Below are positions 27,098 through 35,659 of a stretch of DNA of 64,000 nt, piece by piece. The translations under genes were made by a program, and so were the position numbers. The notes below the pieces were generated by a model. That model made no database searches. It saw only the letters and a list, made by a program, of their open reading frames with translations, and was not told the origin of the DNA. This stretch comes from JACKHO01 sp041398745 (GTDB lineage: Bacteria; Planctomycetota; Planctomycetia; Planctomycetales; Planctomycetaceae), in the NCBI GenBank assembly GCA_041398745.1, contig JAWKUB010000002.1:1054001-1118000 (forward strand), written 5' to 3'. Every line of letters starts with the position of its first letter. The first letter of the stretch is position 1.

Positions 27098-27520
27098 TTA
27101 TTTGGACAGTTTTCGGCAATCGCATGAGGAATAGGAATTCACCCTCCCCGCCGGGGAGGGTCGAGCGGAGCGAGGGGAGGGGCGAATGCAAAGTGGACAC
27201 GGAACTGCCTGTAAGGCAAGATTCTACGGTGACACGCGAATTGCCCTCCCCGAATCTCGTAAACTCGATTCGACCCTCCCGTTTTCGGCTTCACCGACGG
27301 GAGGGTGAAGGTTCCCGACAACCTGCCACCTTTCATCGGATGCACCATTGGTATATTGGCATCGATTGCGGCCTTGCAATTCACCTGCTTTGTGACCTGA
27401 GCACTTCACCAGGAAGCAACCACAATTCGCTCAGCTTGCTCCCGCCAGTTTGTCTAATCGTCGGGCACGTAGCAACACCGAGGGCATGCCGCCAAACCTG
27501 CCAATCATCCACGAATGCAC
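27098..27520. repeat. GC-rich hairpin repeats between genes
   Basis: This 420-base stretch has no credible gene. It contains CTCCCCGCCGGGGAG (27143-27157) followed by a 'GTCGAGCGGAGCGAGGGGAG' tract. It also contains a perfect 10-bp hairpin, ACCCTCCCGT (27273-27282) with ACGGGAGGGT (27297-27306). The two halves share the CCCTCCC theme, as expected of dispersed palindromic repeats. Copy number in the genome is unknown. Confidence 0.5.
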
Positions 27521-27964
27521 CTAACTCGGTTCATCTATGATCGCAATTCCGGTAAACGCGGTAAAAGCTCCGGCAATGGTGGCCATGATGCCCACCAGCA
27601 GGATGACCACGGCCCAAATCAGAATGATGCCAATGGAACCGAGAACGAGAAGGGCTAATCCACTGAGCAGAGTCAGTTTTATTCCCAACGCCATATACCG
27701 CATCCCCTGACTGCGGCGTTCGGCGGTCTTTCTCTCAACGGCGGCAGCATACGCGGCGTTGAACTCGATCACGGAAGCTCCAAACTGGTCGCACAGTTCA
27801 TCTTCAAGGTGATCTTTGCTGACGCGGCCCAGCAGCGGCTTGATTCGTTCAATCCAGAACTCCTTCTGGACGTCACCCGACAACGTCATGGGCGTTTGAC
27901 AAACGGGACACTCTGGCATCCCAGATTCGAATGAACAGTGACAAGTCGGACAGGGGACAAGCAT
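27521..27964 (-). CDS. Zinc-ribbon membrane protein, unrecognised
   Basis: I chose MLVPCPTCHCSFESGMPECP at 27964 as the start; the frame opens further upstream (to 28075) without leader or motif. Two CxxC pairs at the N-terminus (CPTC and CPVC) suggest a small zinc ribbon. A helical middle region follows ('EFWIERIKPLLGRVSKDHLEDELCDQF'). Two close C-terminal membrane segments end the protein (LTLLSGLALLVLGSIGIILI and VVILLVGIMATIAGAFTAFT). It is about 147 residues. No function can be assigned. Confidence 0.65.
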   Translation of the reverse strand: MLVPCPTCHCSFESGMPECPVCQTPMTLSGDVQKEFWIERIKPLLGRVSKDHLEDELCDQFGASVIEFNAAYAAAVERKTAERRSQGMRYMALGIKLTLLSGLALLVLGSIGIILIWAVVILLVGIMATIAGAFTAFTGIAIIDEPS

Positions 27965-28087
27965 GGTTCTTTCGTCCGGCAAGGAGAAGAGCACGGCCAT
28001 CAAGCAGGTGTAACCCCGGCAATGGCAACCCGTCAAGCAACCCGCCCCGACGCGGCCCCATTGAAAGACTGCCAACCCATTGAGAAA

Positions 28088-28158
28088 TTGCCCGACTAGG
28101 ATTCGAACCTAGACTAAATGATCCAGAATCATTCGTGCTACCGTTACACCATCAGGCA
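28088..28158 (-). tRNA. tRNA-Gln (anticodon CUG)
   Basis: The minus strand folds as a complete cloverleaf of about 71 bases. The acceptor TGCCTGA pairs with TCGGGCA. A D arm (GTG/CAC) and an anticodon stem AATGA/TCATT with loop TTCTGGA (anticodon CTG, reading CAG) follow. The T arm is CTAGG-TTCGAAT-CCTAG. The U1-A72 pair and discriminator A fit bacterial tRNA-Gln. The 3' CCA is not encoded. Confidence 0.92.
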
Positions 28159-28240
28159 ATGTGGGCTGAGCCCAACGAGAGGAAGGATACGACGTTTGAG
28201 TGAATCTGCCAAGTGGCCAACGGGTAAGAACTGCCGTAAA

Positions 28241-29509
28241 TCAGTCCGTTTTTACTGGTGTGGTCGCATCGATTTCCGCCGAAGTGTCGGCGGTTGCGGG
28301 CTCAGGTTGCCAGGGATGTTCGGCTTCCCAGTCATGCCAGAACTCGGCGGGATGCACTTGTCGCCAGTTCGCTAGTGCGGCCCCAACATGGCTGAAGAAG
28401 GTGTAACGGTCGCGAATGTCTTGGCGGGATTGCTCTTTTGTGGTCGCGACGACCCAGTCAATCGCCTTCTTGATTTGCTCTTCGGGAGGATGCAACTCTT
28501 TCGGAGCAATGGAGAGCCACTCGATATGATGTCCCGTGGCGATGACCTGTTTGTAAAGTTCATCATTGACTGGATTGGCGACTGCGTCCGCTCCGTCGGG
28601 CCAGTTGGACGGCCAGTGACCATCGGGGAATTGTGAGGCCATAATGGCGTCGCGGACAGATCGCAGATAATCCATGATGACAACTTCGGCTTCATCGCTG
28701 AGAATGTCATGTTCCTCGTCCAACTGCAGAAGCAGCATGAGTGAATAGACCCGATGTGTGCCGCTGCAAACTCCAATTTGCTTTTCACCGCGCATGAGAC
28801 GTGTGCTCAACAGGTCAAAGGAGTATTGGCGTCCGTCACTGCCGGTCCATTCCTTTTCGGGTGCAATCCAGAGGGCAAAGCCCATAGCAGTCCATTCGGT
28901 TTCCCGCTCGTCGAGACGAAAATCTCGCAGCGACTGCTGCAGGACATCACCGAGCGTCCAGTTGCGTCGGCCCGGCGTAAAAATGGGTGTATCAAGTGTG
29001 GCTCCCGCTTCGGTGCAACAGGCGAGCCAATGGTCGTGGTGATAACTGGCTCCCTGCATTTCGCCGTATCGAATTTCCACACCTTCGGGATGATCAATCA
29101 GCAGCGGTTCGGCGTCGATGCCCCACGAGTCGGTGAAGCTGGCGGTGTCGGTGAGGAAACGCAGCATCGTTTCGCCAGAAACCGCTTCGGGATTCTGGAA
29201 CGTGGCATGAACTCCCCACGTACGCAGCGCATGTTCGATGTGATTCGGCTTCATATGGCGCGCATCGAACCGCGGCTGAATTTGTGACAACACGGCGGCA
29301 AGGTCTTCATCACTTACCAAATCTGGCCGGTTGTAAAGCGGCCGCGCTTTGAGTGGTTCGTTTCGCACAACGGGAACGGGCTCGTAATAGTCATCGCCCA
29401 AAATGTTTGTGCGGACCGTCTGCCGTGCATGGGACGACGAAAGTGCGTACGCGCCAATGAACATGGCAACGACAAACAGTTGAGCGACCAGTAGCGTTTT
29501 AGCAGACAT
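28241..29509 (-). CDS. Secreted conserved protein, unrecognised
   Basis: This 422-residue protein has an N-terminal signal or anchor (MSAKTLLVAQLFVVAMFIGAYALSSS). Its helical body contains 'HIEHALRTWGVHATFQ', 'EWTAMGFALWIAPEKEW', 'GVCSGTHRVYSLMLLLQLDEEHDILSDEAE' and 'MASQFPDGHWPSNW'. Runs such as 'SQFPDGHWPSNW' and 'GTHRVYSLMLLL' recall alpha/alpha-barrel proteins of the terpenoid-cyclase or glycosidase type, but this is fold-level resemblance only. The next upstream gene on the same strand encodes a GT-C-like membrane protein 52 bases away, so the two may be an operon. Confidence 0.75.
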   Translation of the reverse strand: MSAKTLLVAQLFVVAMFIGAYALSSSHARQTVRTNILGDDYYEPVPVVRNEPLKARPLYNRPDLVSDEDLAAVLSQIQPRFDARHMKPNHIEHALRTWGVHATFQNPEAVSGETMLRFLTDTASFTDSWGIDAEPLLIDHPEGVEIRYGEMQGASYHHDHWLACCTEAGATLDTPIFTPGRRNWTLGDVLQQSLRDFRLDERETEWTAMGFALWIAPEKEWTGSDGRQYSFDLLSTRLMRGEKQIGVCSGTHRVYSLMLLLQLDEEHDILSDEAEVVIMDYLRSVRDAIMASQFPDGHWPSNWPDGADAVANPVNDELYKQVIATGHHIEWLSIAPKELHPPEEQIKKAIDWVVATTKEQSRQDIRDRYTFFSHVGAALANWRQVHPAEFWHDWEAEHPWQPEPATADTSAEIDATTPVKTD

Positions 29510-29560
29510 GGTGATGAACAGTGACTAAGGAATTGATTCTAATCGAAAGGTAGAGGGTCG

Positions 29561-31213
29561 TTAAATCGGATGGCGACGCACGAACACCGCACCGAGTCGG
29601 TCTTCGTAGGCACGTTCCCAGTCTTCGAGTCCCCGCATTCCTTCGATCATGTCCGAGTGCAGCATTTTGTCCATGATGACCGTATTCACGCCGTAGCGAT
29701 CAAGCTTGTTTCGCCAGTCGCCCGTGAGCCCCCAGGAGATTTGTCGGTAGTCGGTCCAAACCTCTTCGGGCGTCAAATGGACATGAGAACTGACAAACAG
29801 TTGCATACCTTCCGGACCCGCCCACAGCAGGTAGTCGCCCCATTCGGAGCAGTTGAATACCTGACCGGATGGGATTTCGTTTTCATTGAGCCAGTTGGTC
29901 AATTCGACCGGCGTTTGCGGTGAAACGGTCTTCCGGAAGCGAGTGGCTGCTACTTCTGGAGAGTCGGGTGGACCGTGTAACAGCACCACACCAAATGGTG
30001 AATAGGCGAAGTAGATCCAGCAGAGGCCGAGGGCGACGACCGTGTTTAGCCCCGCGCGAACTGGTTGATGCCGCGCGGGATTGAACCAGCACTTCGTCGC
30101 CGCAGCAAGGTGCAATCCAATGTAATACGCTACAACAGGTGCCCACCAGACAATCATGCGGGACGTCCAGAGAGCGAGAGCTCCCAGGCCAATCAGAAGG
30201 AGTAGTTCTGAGACCGATATGCGGCGGGGGCTGAATCGATACAGGACGACGATCAGGAGTCCAGCAGCAGCGGCGAACTTGCCTTGAAGCATTCGAAGTG
30301 TCAGCGGTTCCCATTCGACCAAATCGCGCACGTTGGCATTGCCAGCGACCGACAGGGCTTCTCCATAGACACCAATGCCGTACGGACTCAGCAACACGGC
30401 GACGACTGCGAGTTCAGTTGCCAGCAACAAATGTCGAAACTGCGGATCACTCCAACCTGCCGCTGCGTTCTTCACGCGCCAGCTGAAATCGACGTAGCGT
30501 CCAACAGTGAGTGCTCCGAGAGTGACAATGCCGACGACAAACGATCCGTGCAGATTTCCCCACAACGCGAACGTGACGAAAATGGCCGGCAAGTGCCACC
30601 ACCTGCGGGAAAGCGACGTGCCAAGCACGAACGTCGTTGCGAAACAAACCATCCCGGCCAGTTGAGGTCGCGGAACCAGCATCAATCCGACGAAGAACTG
30701 CTGCGAAGCAATGACCAACAGAAATGCCATTGTTGCGATTGCCGCAAACACGTTCCCGGTTCGGTTGTAGATAGCACCGCCAAACAGTGCCAGGACGGAT
30801 GCGATGCAAATTGCCGAGACGAATTGGATGCCTGGGACGCCAAACTGTGAATAAATGTTGAACCCAATAACTTGCGACAACCACGCTAAATCATTGAAGG
30901 GAACACCTGCGTCGAGTGGCATGAGCGGTTCAGTCGTCGGCACTCCGTGTTCGACAATCCAGCGGCCGTACGAAAGATGCCCCCACAAATCAGTGTGCCA
31001 CAGCGGGAGATAACTGAAGAAGGTAAAGAGCAGGCCGATGACGGCGATGAGTACGGTGGCTCCGCGCGACAGTTTCAACTGGCGTGGAGTGCGGTCCTGC
31101 AGAACAGACGCATCGGGCGTGCCATCTGGCAGAAGGTACGTCGTCCGTTTGCCTTCAGGCGACGGAACTGGCGTTGCGGTTTCGACAGAGGGGGAATTCG
31201 ATTCCGAGGCCAT
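29561..31213 (-). CDS. Polytopic membrane protein, GT-C glycosyltransferase-like
   Basis: This 550-residue protein has a cytoplasmic N-terminus and about 10-12 hydrophobic segments from LSRGATVLIAVIGLLFTFFS onward. A periplasmic C-terminal domain of about 120 residues follows ('VFNCSEWGDYLLWAGPEGMQLFVSSHVHLTPEEVW'). After the first segment comes 'PLWHTDLWGHLSYGRWIVEHG', whose Asp and position in the first periplasmic loop resemble the acidic motif of GT-C enzymes using polyprenyl-phosphate sugars. This assignment is by topology and motif only. It is probably cotranscribed with the downstream secreted protein. Confidence 0.7.
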   Translation of the reverse strand: MASESNSPSVETATPVPSPEGKRTTYLLPDGTPDASVLQDRTPRQLKLSRGATVLIAVIGLLFTFFSYLPLWHTDLWGHLSYGRWIVEHGVPTTEPLMPLDAGVPFNDLAWLSQVIGFNIYSQFGVPGIQFVSAICIASVLALFGGAIYNRTGNVFAAIATMAFLLVIASQQFFVGLMLVPRPQLAGMVCFATTFVLGTSLSRRWWHLPAIFVTFALWGNLHGSFVVGIVTLGALTVGRYVDFSWRVKNAAAGWSDPQFRHLLLATELAVVAVLLSPYGIGVYGEALSVAGNANVRDLVEWEPLTLRMLQGKFAAAAGLLIVVLYRFSPRRISVSELLLLIGLGALALWTSRMIVWWAPVVAYYIGLHLAAATKCWFNPARHQPVRAGLNTVVALGLCWIYFAYSPFGVVLLHGPPDSPEVAATRFRKTVSPQTPVELTNWLNENEIPSGQVFNCSEWGDYLLWAGPEGMQLFVSSHVHLTPEEVWTDYRQISWGLTGDWRNKLDRYGVNTVIMDKMLHSDMIEGMRGLEDWERAYEDRLGAVFVRRHPI

Positions 31214-31610
31214 GATTTGCAGGGAGTCGTTAGTAATGCGTCAGGCAAACGTCATGCTGCCAAAAGGCAACAGGCTACCTACAACATAGAATTGGCGAGG
31301 ACCGACGGCGAGGGGGAAAGCAAGCGGACGGTCTCGTAGCGGAGATACTGGTCAACAAATCCTGCTGAAACGGATGTACCGGTTAGGTGGACCAGGGTCG
31401 CTTTCCCGATGAGAGACCGGCCTGAATTGCATCCCTTGTGAGGTACGTAACTTAAGCATGCAGCGATTAGTCTTGTTGGGCCGATTCATCAAACATAGCG
31501 GCCTGAAGGGATTGTGTCGCAAAGGGTTTCGTGGCTTTTCAAGTGCCTTAAGCACGAAGAGCAGCGACCCCAACTGCTCCGCAAACCACTATCGCTGAGC
31601 ACTTTACAAT
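31214..31610. other. Divergent intergenic region
   Basis: The 397 bases separate the GT-C-like gene from the TolC-like gene and should hold both promoters. I see no gene, RNA or strong repeat in it. Confidence 0.35.
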
Positions 31611-33578
31611 ATGCATTCAAAACGCTGTCAATCGGAATATGGAGATTCCGCTTGCCCCGAATGGATTCGGGCATGCGCTTTGGGCTTCGCTGCGCTGACT
31701 TTGCTGTTGTCGCCCGGATGCCCATCACAGCGCAATGCTTTTGTGCCGGATTCGCAGCCGTACATTCAGGCCAGCACCGCAATTGAATATCCCGCCCTGG
31801 AACAGCCCATCCCGTCGGCAGCGCAGGGAACAATTCGACCGGTTTCACTCACCTCGGAACAGGAACTGGAGTATTGGGACCTCCGCCTGGAGGAAGCACT
31901 CCATTTAGGACTAACCAATTCACAGGTGTTTCGAGATATTGGTGGTGTGCTACTGCGATCACCAGGATCGGCCAAGACTTCGCTCGATCCCGCCACGCTT
32001 GAGACTGATCCACGCTTCGGTACCCAGGCGGCACTCAGTGCATTCGACGCGACCTTCGCCTCCAGCCTGTACTACGAAAACAATGACCGAGCTTTGAACA
32101 ACGTCTTCTTCGGCGGTGGCACAAGACAGTTGCGTCAGAAGTCGGGAGTCTTCCAGGCTCAAATCAACAAGCGGACACCGTTCGGCAGCGAGTTCTCACT
32201 TCGTCACAATGTCGAGTACGATCAAAACAACGCGCCCGGCAATCAGTTTACGTCTGCGTGGGACACAAACTTCGAAGCTGAGTATCGCCAGGCATTGCTA
32301 CGTGGCGCTGGCACGGACTTTGGTCGCATTGCAGGGACGAGCCGCACTCCCGGCGTCTACAACGGGGTATTGATCGCACGCACGAATACCGACGTCGCCA
32401 TTGCCGACTTCGAAATGGGCGTGCGTGATTTCCTCAGCGATATTGAAAACGCCTACTGGGATTTGTACTTCGCCTACCGTGACCTTGACGCCAAAATCGC
32501 GGCACGCGACTCCGCACTCGAAACGTGGCGCCGCATTCAGGCGTCGGCGGAGAAAGGACGCATTGGCGGCGAGGCCGACAAGGAAGCGGAAGCACGCGAG
32601 CAATATTATCGCTTCCAGGAAGAAGTCGAGAACGCCCTCACTGGTCGACTCACTGATGGAACCAGAACTCACAACGGATCAAGCGGCGGAACGTTTCGCC
32701 CCACCGGCGGCGTCCACGTGGCCGAGCGTCGACTCCGCTATTTGATTGGTCTCCCAGTCAACGATGGACAAATTCTGCGTCCCGCAGATGAACCGTTGCG
32801 AGCCGAAATTCTGTTTGATTGGGATTTGAGTTTGGAGTCTGCCCTGACTCAACGCCCCGAGTTGCGTCGTCAGAAGTGGGTCATCAAGAAACGGGAGTTG
32901 GAACTCGTCGCCAGTCGCAACTTCCTGAAACCTGAACTGGACGTGGTTGCACAGTATCGCTGGAGAGGATTCGGTGATGACTTGATTGGCCAAAACAATC
33001 CCGGTCAGTTCTCCACCGCGTGGTCGAATTTGGTGAGCGGTGATTTTCAGGAATCACAACTCGGTGTGGAATTGGCGTTTCCCATTGGGAATCGCCAGGC
33101 ACATGCGGGCGTGCGACACGCCGAATTCCAACTTGCCCGCGATCAGGCCCTGCTGCGTGAACAGGAACAACGCGTCGTTCATGACTTAAGTAATGCGTTG
33201 GCTGAAGTGGAGCGTTCATTTCAGGTGCTGACGACTGTCGCAAACCGAAGAGAAGCCGCACTCGATCGCCTTCGCGCACTGACCGCCAGTTATGAATTCG
33301 ACAAGACGCCATTGAGTTTGGCGCTTGACGCACAACGGCGACTCGCGGCAGCAGAGAGCCACTACTACGCCGCCGTTGTCGAATACAACGCTGCTGTCAA
33401 GAACATGCACTACGAGCAGGGTACACTGCTCACTTACAACGCCGTGCATATCGCCGAAGGCCCCTGGCCGGACGCCGCTTTCGATGACGCCACCGACAAA
33501 CTGGGCCGCCGCGTCAATGTCAACGGAGCCCACCTCCCAGACCACCGCGTCATCTCGACGGGTGCATCTGAATTCTAA
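31611..33578 (+). CDS. TolC-family outer membrane lipoprotein
   Basis: This is an outer-membrane channel of the TolC/OEP type, 655 residues. The N-terminus has a signal and lipobox (ALGFAALTLLLSPGC). The helical channel half is visible in 'FEMGVRDFLSDIENAYWDLYFAYRDLDAKIAARDSALETWRRIQ' and, after 'LIGLPVNDGQILRPADEPL', 'LEQALTQRPELR'-like 'ESALTQRPELRRQKWVIKKRELELVASRNFLKPELDVVA'. 'RQALLREQEQRVVHDLSNALAEVERSFQVL'-type helices close it. No RND or ABC partner gene is adjacent; an MMPL/RND fragment lies 30 kb away at the window edge. The substrate is unknown. Confidence 0.87.
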   Translation: MHSKRCQSEYGDSACPEWIRACALGFAALTLLLSPGCPSQRNAFVPDSQPYIQASTAIEYPALEQPIPSAAQGTIRPVSLTSEQELEYWDLRLEEALHLGLTNSQVFRDIGGVLLRSPGSAKTSLDPATLETDPRFGTQAALSAFDATFASSLYYENNDRALNNVFFGGGTRQLRQKSGVFQAQINKRTPFGSEFSLRHNVEYDQNNAPGNQFTSAWDTNFEAEYRQALLRGAGTDFGRIAGTSRTPGVYNGVLIARTNTDVAIADFEMGVRDFLSDIENAYWDLYFAYRDLDAKIAARDSALETWRRIQASAEKGRIGGEADKEAEAREQYYRFQEEVENALTGRLTDGTRTHNGSSGGTFRPTGGVHVAERRLRYLIGLPVNDGQILRPADEPLRAEILFDWDLSLESALTQRPELRRQKWVIKKRELELVASRNFLKPELDVVAQYRWRGFGDDLIGQNNPGQFSTAWSNLVSGDFQESQLGVELAFPIGNRQAHAGVRHAEFQLARDQALLREQEQRVVHDLSNALAEVERSFQVLTTVANRREAALDRLRALTASYEFDKTPLSLALDAQRRLAAAESHYYAAVVEYNAAVKNMHYEQGTLLTYNAVHIAEGPWPDAAFDDATDKLGRRVNVNGAHLPDHRVISTGASEF

Positions 33579-34015
33579 CCGCGCCCTGTGTCATGCCCAT
33601 TTCGCGAAGTCGTCTGGGCAGGAGAGTTGCCAGCACATCTAGTAATGTTGGTCTGGATTTATTGCGATCATAGAAATTGAAGAGGAATCACGCAGACGCC
33701 GACGTCACGAAGGATTATCTGACATAGGCCAAGCTTCCTCGTGCGATGCGCCCTCTGTGCCTTCTAAGTTGCGATGGTCGTGATTGGTGGGGATTTTCGG
33801 GAGAATTTGTTCGCCTGAAAGTGGCGGCCCAAAAGGAACAGGAGATGGCCTGGCAGGGACATCTCCTGGGGAGAATGGAGTTCGTTCTGTGCCCTGATCT
33901 TCATGGGAAGATCGACACGGAGCTGAGAACACATTCTCTCGTCTTCTGGGTTATCCCGTACAGTCGCCAGAGCACGACACGTTGTCGGAGCTCGTTTCCA
34001 CAAGGCAGGGAGATC
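33579..34015 (+). ncRNA. Leader of truncated IS110 element; possible bridge-RNA remnant
   Basis: No protein gene is seen in this 437-base stretch. Two strong hairpins precede the transposase ATG: CAGGAGATG (33839-33847) with CATCTCCTG (33860-33868), and GATCTTC (33896-33902) with GAAGATC (33907-33913), the latter inside a larger stem with an internal loop. IS110-group elements encode their bridge RNA in the non-coding end upstream of the recombinase, so this region is where one would sit. The assignment is inference. The first 180 bases also hold a 'TCACGCAGACGCCGACG' repeat-like string. Confidence 0.3.
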
Positions 34016-34546
34016 ATGAAGACCACACCAGCTTACCTTGGCATTGATGTTTCGAAAGGCACGTTGCACATCGCCACTACGGAGAAGTTTCTCGACGAGT
34101 TTGACAACTTGCCCGCGGGGCATGAACAGCTCATCGCAGTGGTGCGAAAATTCCCCAGTGCCATCGTTGTCATTGAAGCCTCGGGCGGATACGAACGACT
34201 GGCAACCGAAGCGTTGCAGGCGGCTGAAGTGCCGGTCGCCATCGTGCAACCGTCATGCGTTCGTTTCTTCGCAAAGAGTCTCAAAGTTTTGGCGAAGACA
34301 GATGAAATCGACGCTCAGGTCATCGCGAAATTTGGAGCGGCCACGCAACCTGCACTCACGCCGAAAATACCGGAAAACACTCGCAAATTGCGAGCATTGA
34401 GCGACCGTCGACAACAAGTCGTGGAAGATCGTGTCCGCGAAATGGCTCGCCCCCGTGTGAGTCTAGTTGGGGTTAATCGCGTGGTCGTCCGTAGGAGGCT
34501 CACGCGGAGGCGCGGGGATCGCGGAGATGAGTATCGAACTGCTTGA
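34016..34546 (+). pseudogene. Truncated IS110-family transposase (DEDD)
   Basis: The ATG at 34016 opens 'MKTTPAYLGIDVSKGTLHIA', the DEDD RuvC-like start of IS110 transposases. It continues with 'AIVVIEASGGYERLATEALQAAEVPVAIVQPSCVRFFAKSLKVLAKTDEIDAQVIAKFG'. Homology stops after 'RQQVVEDRVREMAR' near 34449, where unrelated sequence takes over. The C-terminal transposase_20 domain with its catalytic Ser is missing, so the product is inactive. Only the 5' part of the element remains. Confidence 0.85.
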
Positions 34547-34601
34547 AATCACTGGTGCAGTCATTGAAGGAACCAGGAAGGTTCATCTGGAGTACGTGTA
34601 G
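34527..34601 (+). pseudogene. Possible GxxExxY-family gene stub
   Basis: A 24-codon frame 'MSIELLEITGAVIEGTRKVHLEYV' resembles the first helix of GxxExxY proteins (ITGxxIxxxxxVHxxL). It is preceded by a 'CACGCGGAGGCGCGGGG' leader like those often seen before these genes, and a stop follows directly. The match is short and uncertain. Confidence 0.3.
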
Positions 34602-34675
34602 CTGAGATGATAGTCGGACGACAGGCCCCACTTGACGGCACTTGAGCGTACCATCGGCCTCACGGTTACAAAGAA

Positions 34676-34712
34676 AACGCCTGTCAAAGCTCGTGAAGCT
34701 CTGGCAGGCGTT
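34676..34712 (-). terminator. Terminator of the two-HMA gene
   Basis: AACGCCTG (34676-34683) pairs with CAGGCGTT (34705-34712), with an inner AGCT/AGCT stem. Read on the minus strand, a TTTTCTTT run follows. It lies 31 bases after the HMA-protein stop. Confidence 0.7.
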
Positions 34713-34742
34713 CGTGTTTCACAATTGTGGAATCGATTAACG

Positions 34743-35267
34743 TTACTTCACGGTGCCGTGGAAGCCGGCGCTGTGGAGGGCGTCGAGGAGGGCTTGCAGG
34801 CTCATGTCCGATCCCTTCACCGAAATCGTACCGGCTTTGCCATCGCTGGAAAGCTCCGAAACTCCCTTCACTTCTTCGAGAGCACCTTCCGCGGAGGTGA
34901 TGCAGCCGCGGCAGCAGAGGTGGACGCCCGAAATTGAAACCGAGTTGCTCTTGGCACCGTCTTTGATTCCCGTTGCTGGGTACGGAATGACTGCATCTCC
35001 CATGCTGGCACTGCCGTAGTAACCGGCCTTAGCCAGAGCGGCGACGGCGGCTTTGGCTGCATCCATATCAGTGGCAGTAAACCGCACCAAACCTGCGTCT
35101 TTGTTGGACGACACCTTCGAAATGCCATCGAGGCCCTTCAGCGCCGTATCAACACCTTTCAGGCATTTACCGCAGCACAAATGGACACCCTCGACTTTGA
35201 CATCACCAGCGAAAAGTGCCGATCCCATTGCCACAAACGCTACCGCCACAGCCAAAACACGCATCAT
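34743..35267 (-). CDS. Secreted protein with two HMA-like domains
   Basis: The 174-residue product has a short signal (MMRVLAVAVAFVAMGSALFA) and two tandem ferredoxin-like HMA-type domains, roughly residues 22-90 and 105-174. In each the metal loop reads HLCCxxC ('GVHLCCGKCLKGVDTALKGL' and 'GVHLCCRGCITSAEGALEEV') instead of the MxCxxC of copper chaperones. The extra Cys and leading His could change metal choice. Export places it in the periplasm or outside. It has its own terminator and no efflux ATPase neighbour. Metal binding is inferred from the motif. Confidence 0.8.
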   Translation of the reverse strand: MMRVLAVAVAFVAMGSALFAGDVKVEGVHLCCGKCLKGVDTALKGLDGISKVSSNKDAGLVRFTATDMDAAKAAVAALAKAGYYGSASMGDAVIPYPATGIKDGAKSNSVSISGVHLCCRGCITSAEGALEEVKGVSELSSDGKAGTISVKGSDMSLQALLDALHSAGFHGTVK

Positions 35268-35659
35268 GTCTCTCTACCTTCGATTCAATGTCAGAAGCTG
35301 GATTTGACCCAGATGGAAAACTTTCACAGCCTGAGTCTAGACATTCACCCGTTCTAATACGAGGCAAATCTGTACTACCACATTGAGAGCAGGGCCAGCG
35401 CTGACAAGGGAATTACAACGTCCAACGTCCTGCCACCGATCAATCTGGGTAATTTGGGAAGTCGGTAACAGGGAATTACTGACATAACCGTTATGGCCGG
35501 TTCAGCAGGTCAATCCCGCTCACGCGGAAATAAAGGACTGGTCGATACAGCGAGCAGATTCCGTGGCGCGTAGTCATGAATCCACGTCTGTAGCACAGTG
35601 AGTCTGAGACAGCTCGACTTCAGACCACCACAGTCAGAAAACCACGAGGGGGGGTTGCA
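35268..35659. other. Divergent intergenic region
   Basis: No gene is seen in these 392 bases. The nonamer GGGAATTAC occurs twice, at 35408-35416 and 35471-35479, and could be a binding-site repeat or chance. Confidence 0.3.

Noticed and set aside
33746..34015. N-terminal extension of the IS110 transposase frame
   Set aside because: Homology begins at MKTTPAYLGIDVSK (34016), and the upstream bases form hairpins typical of a non-coding leader.
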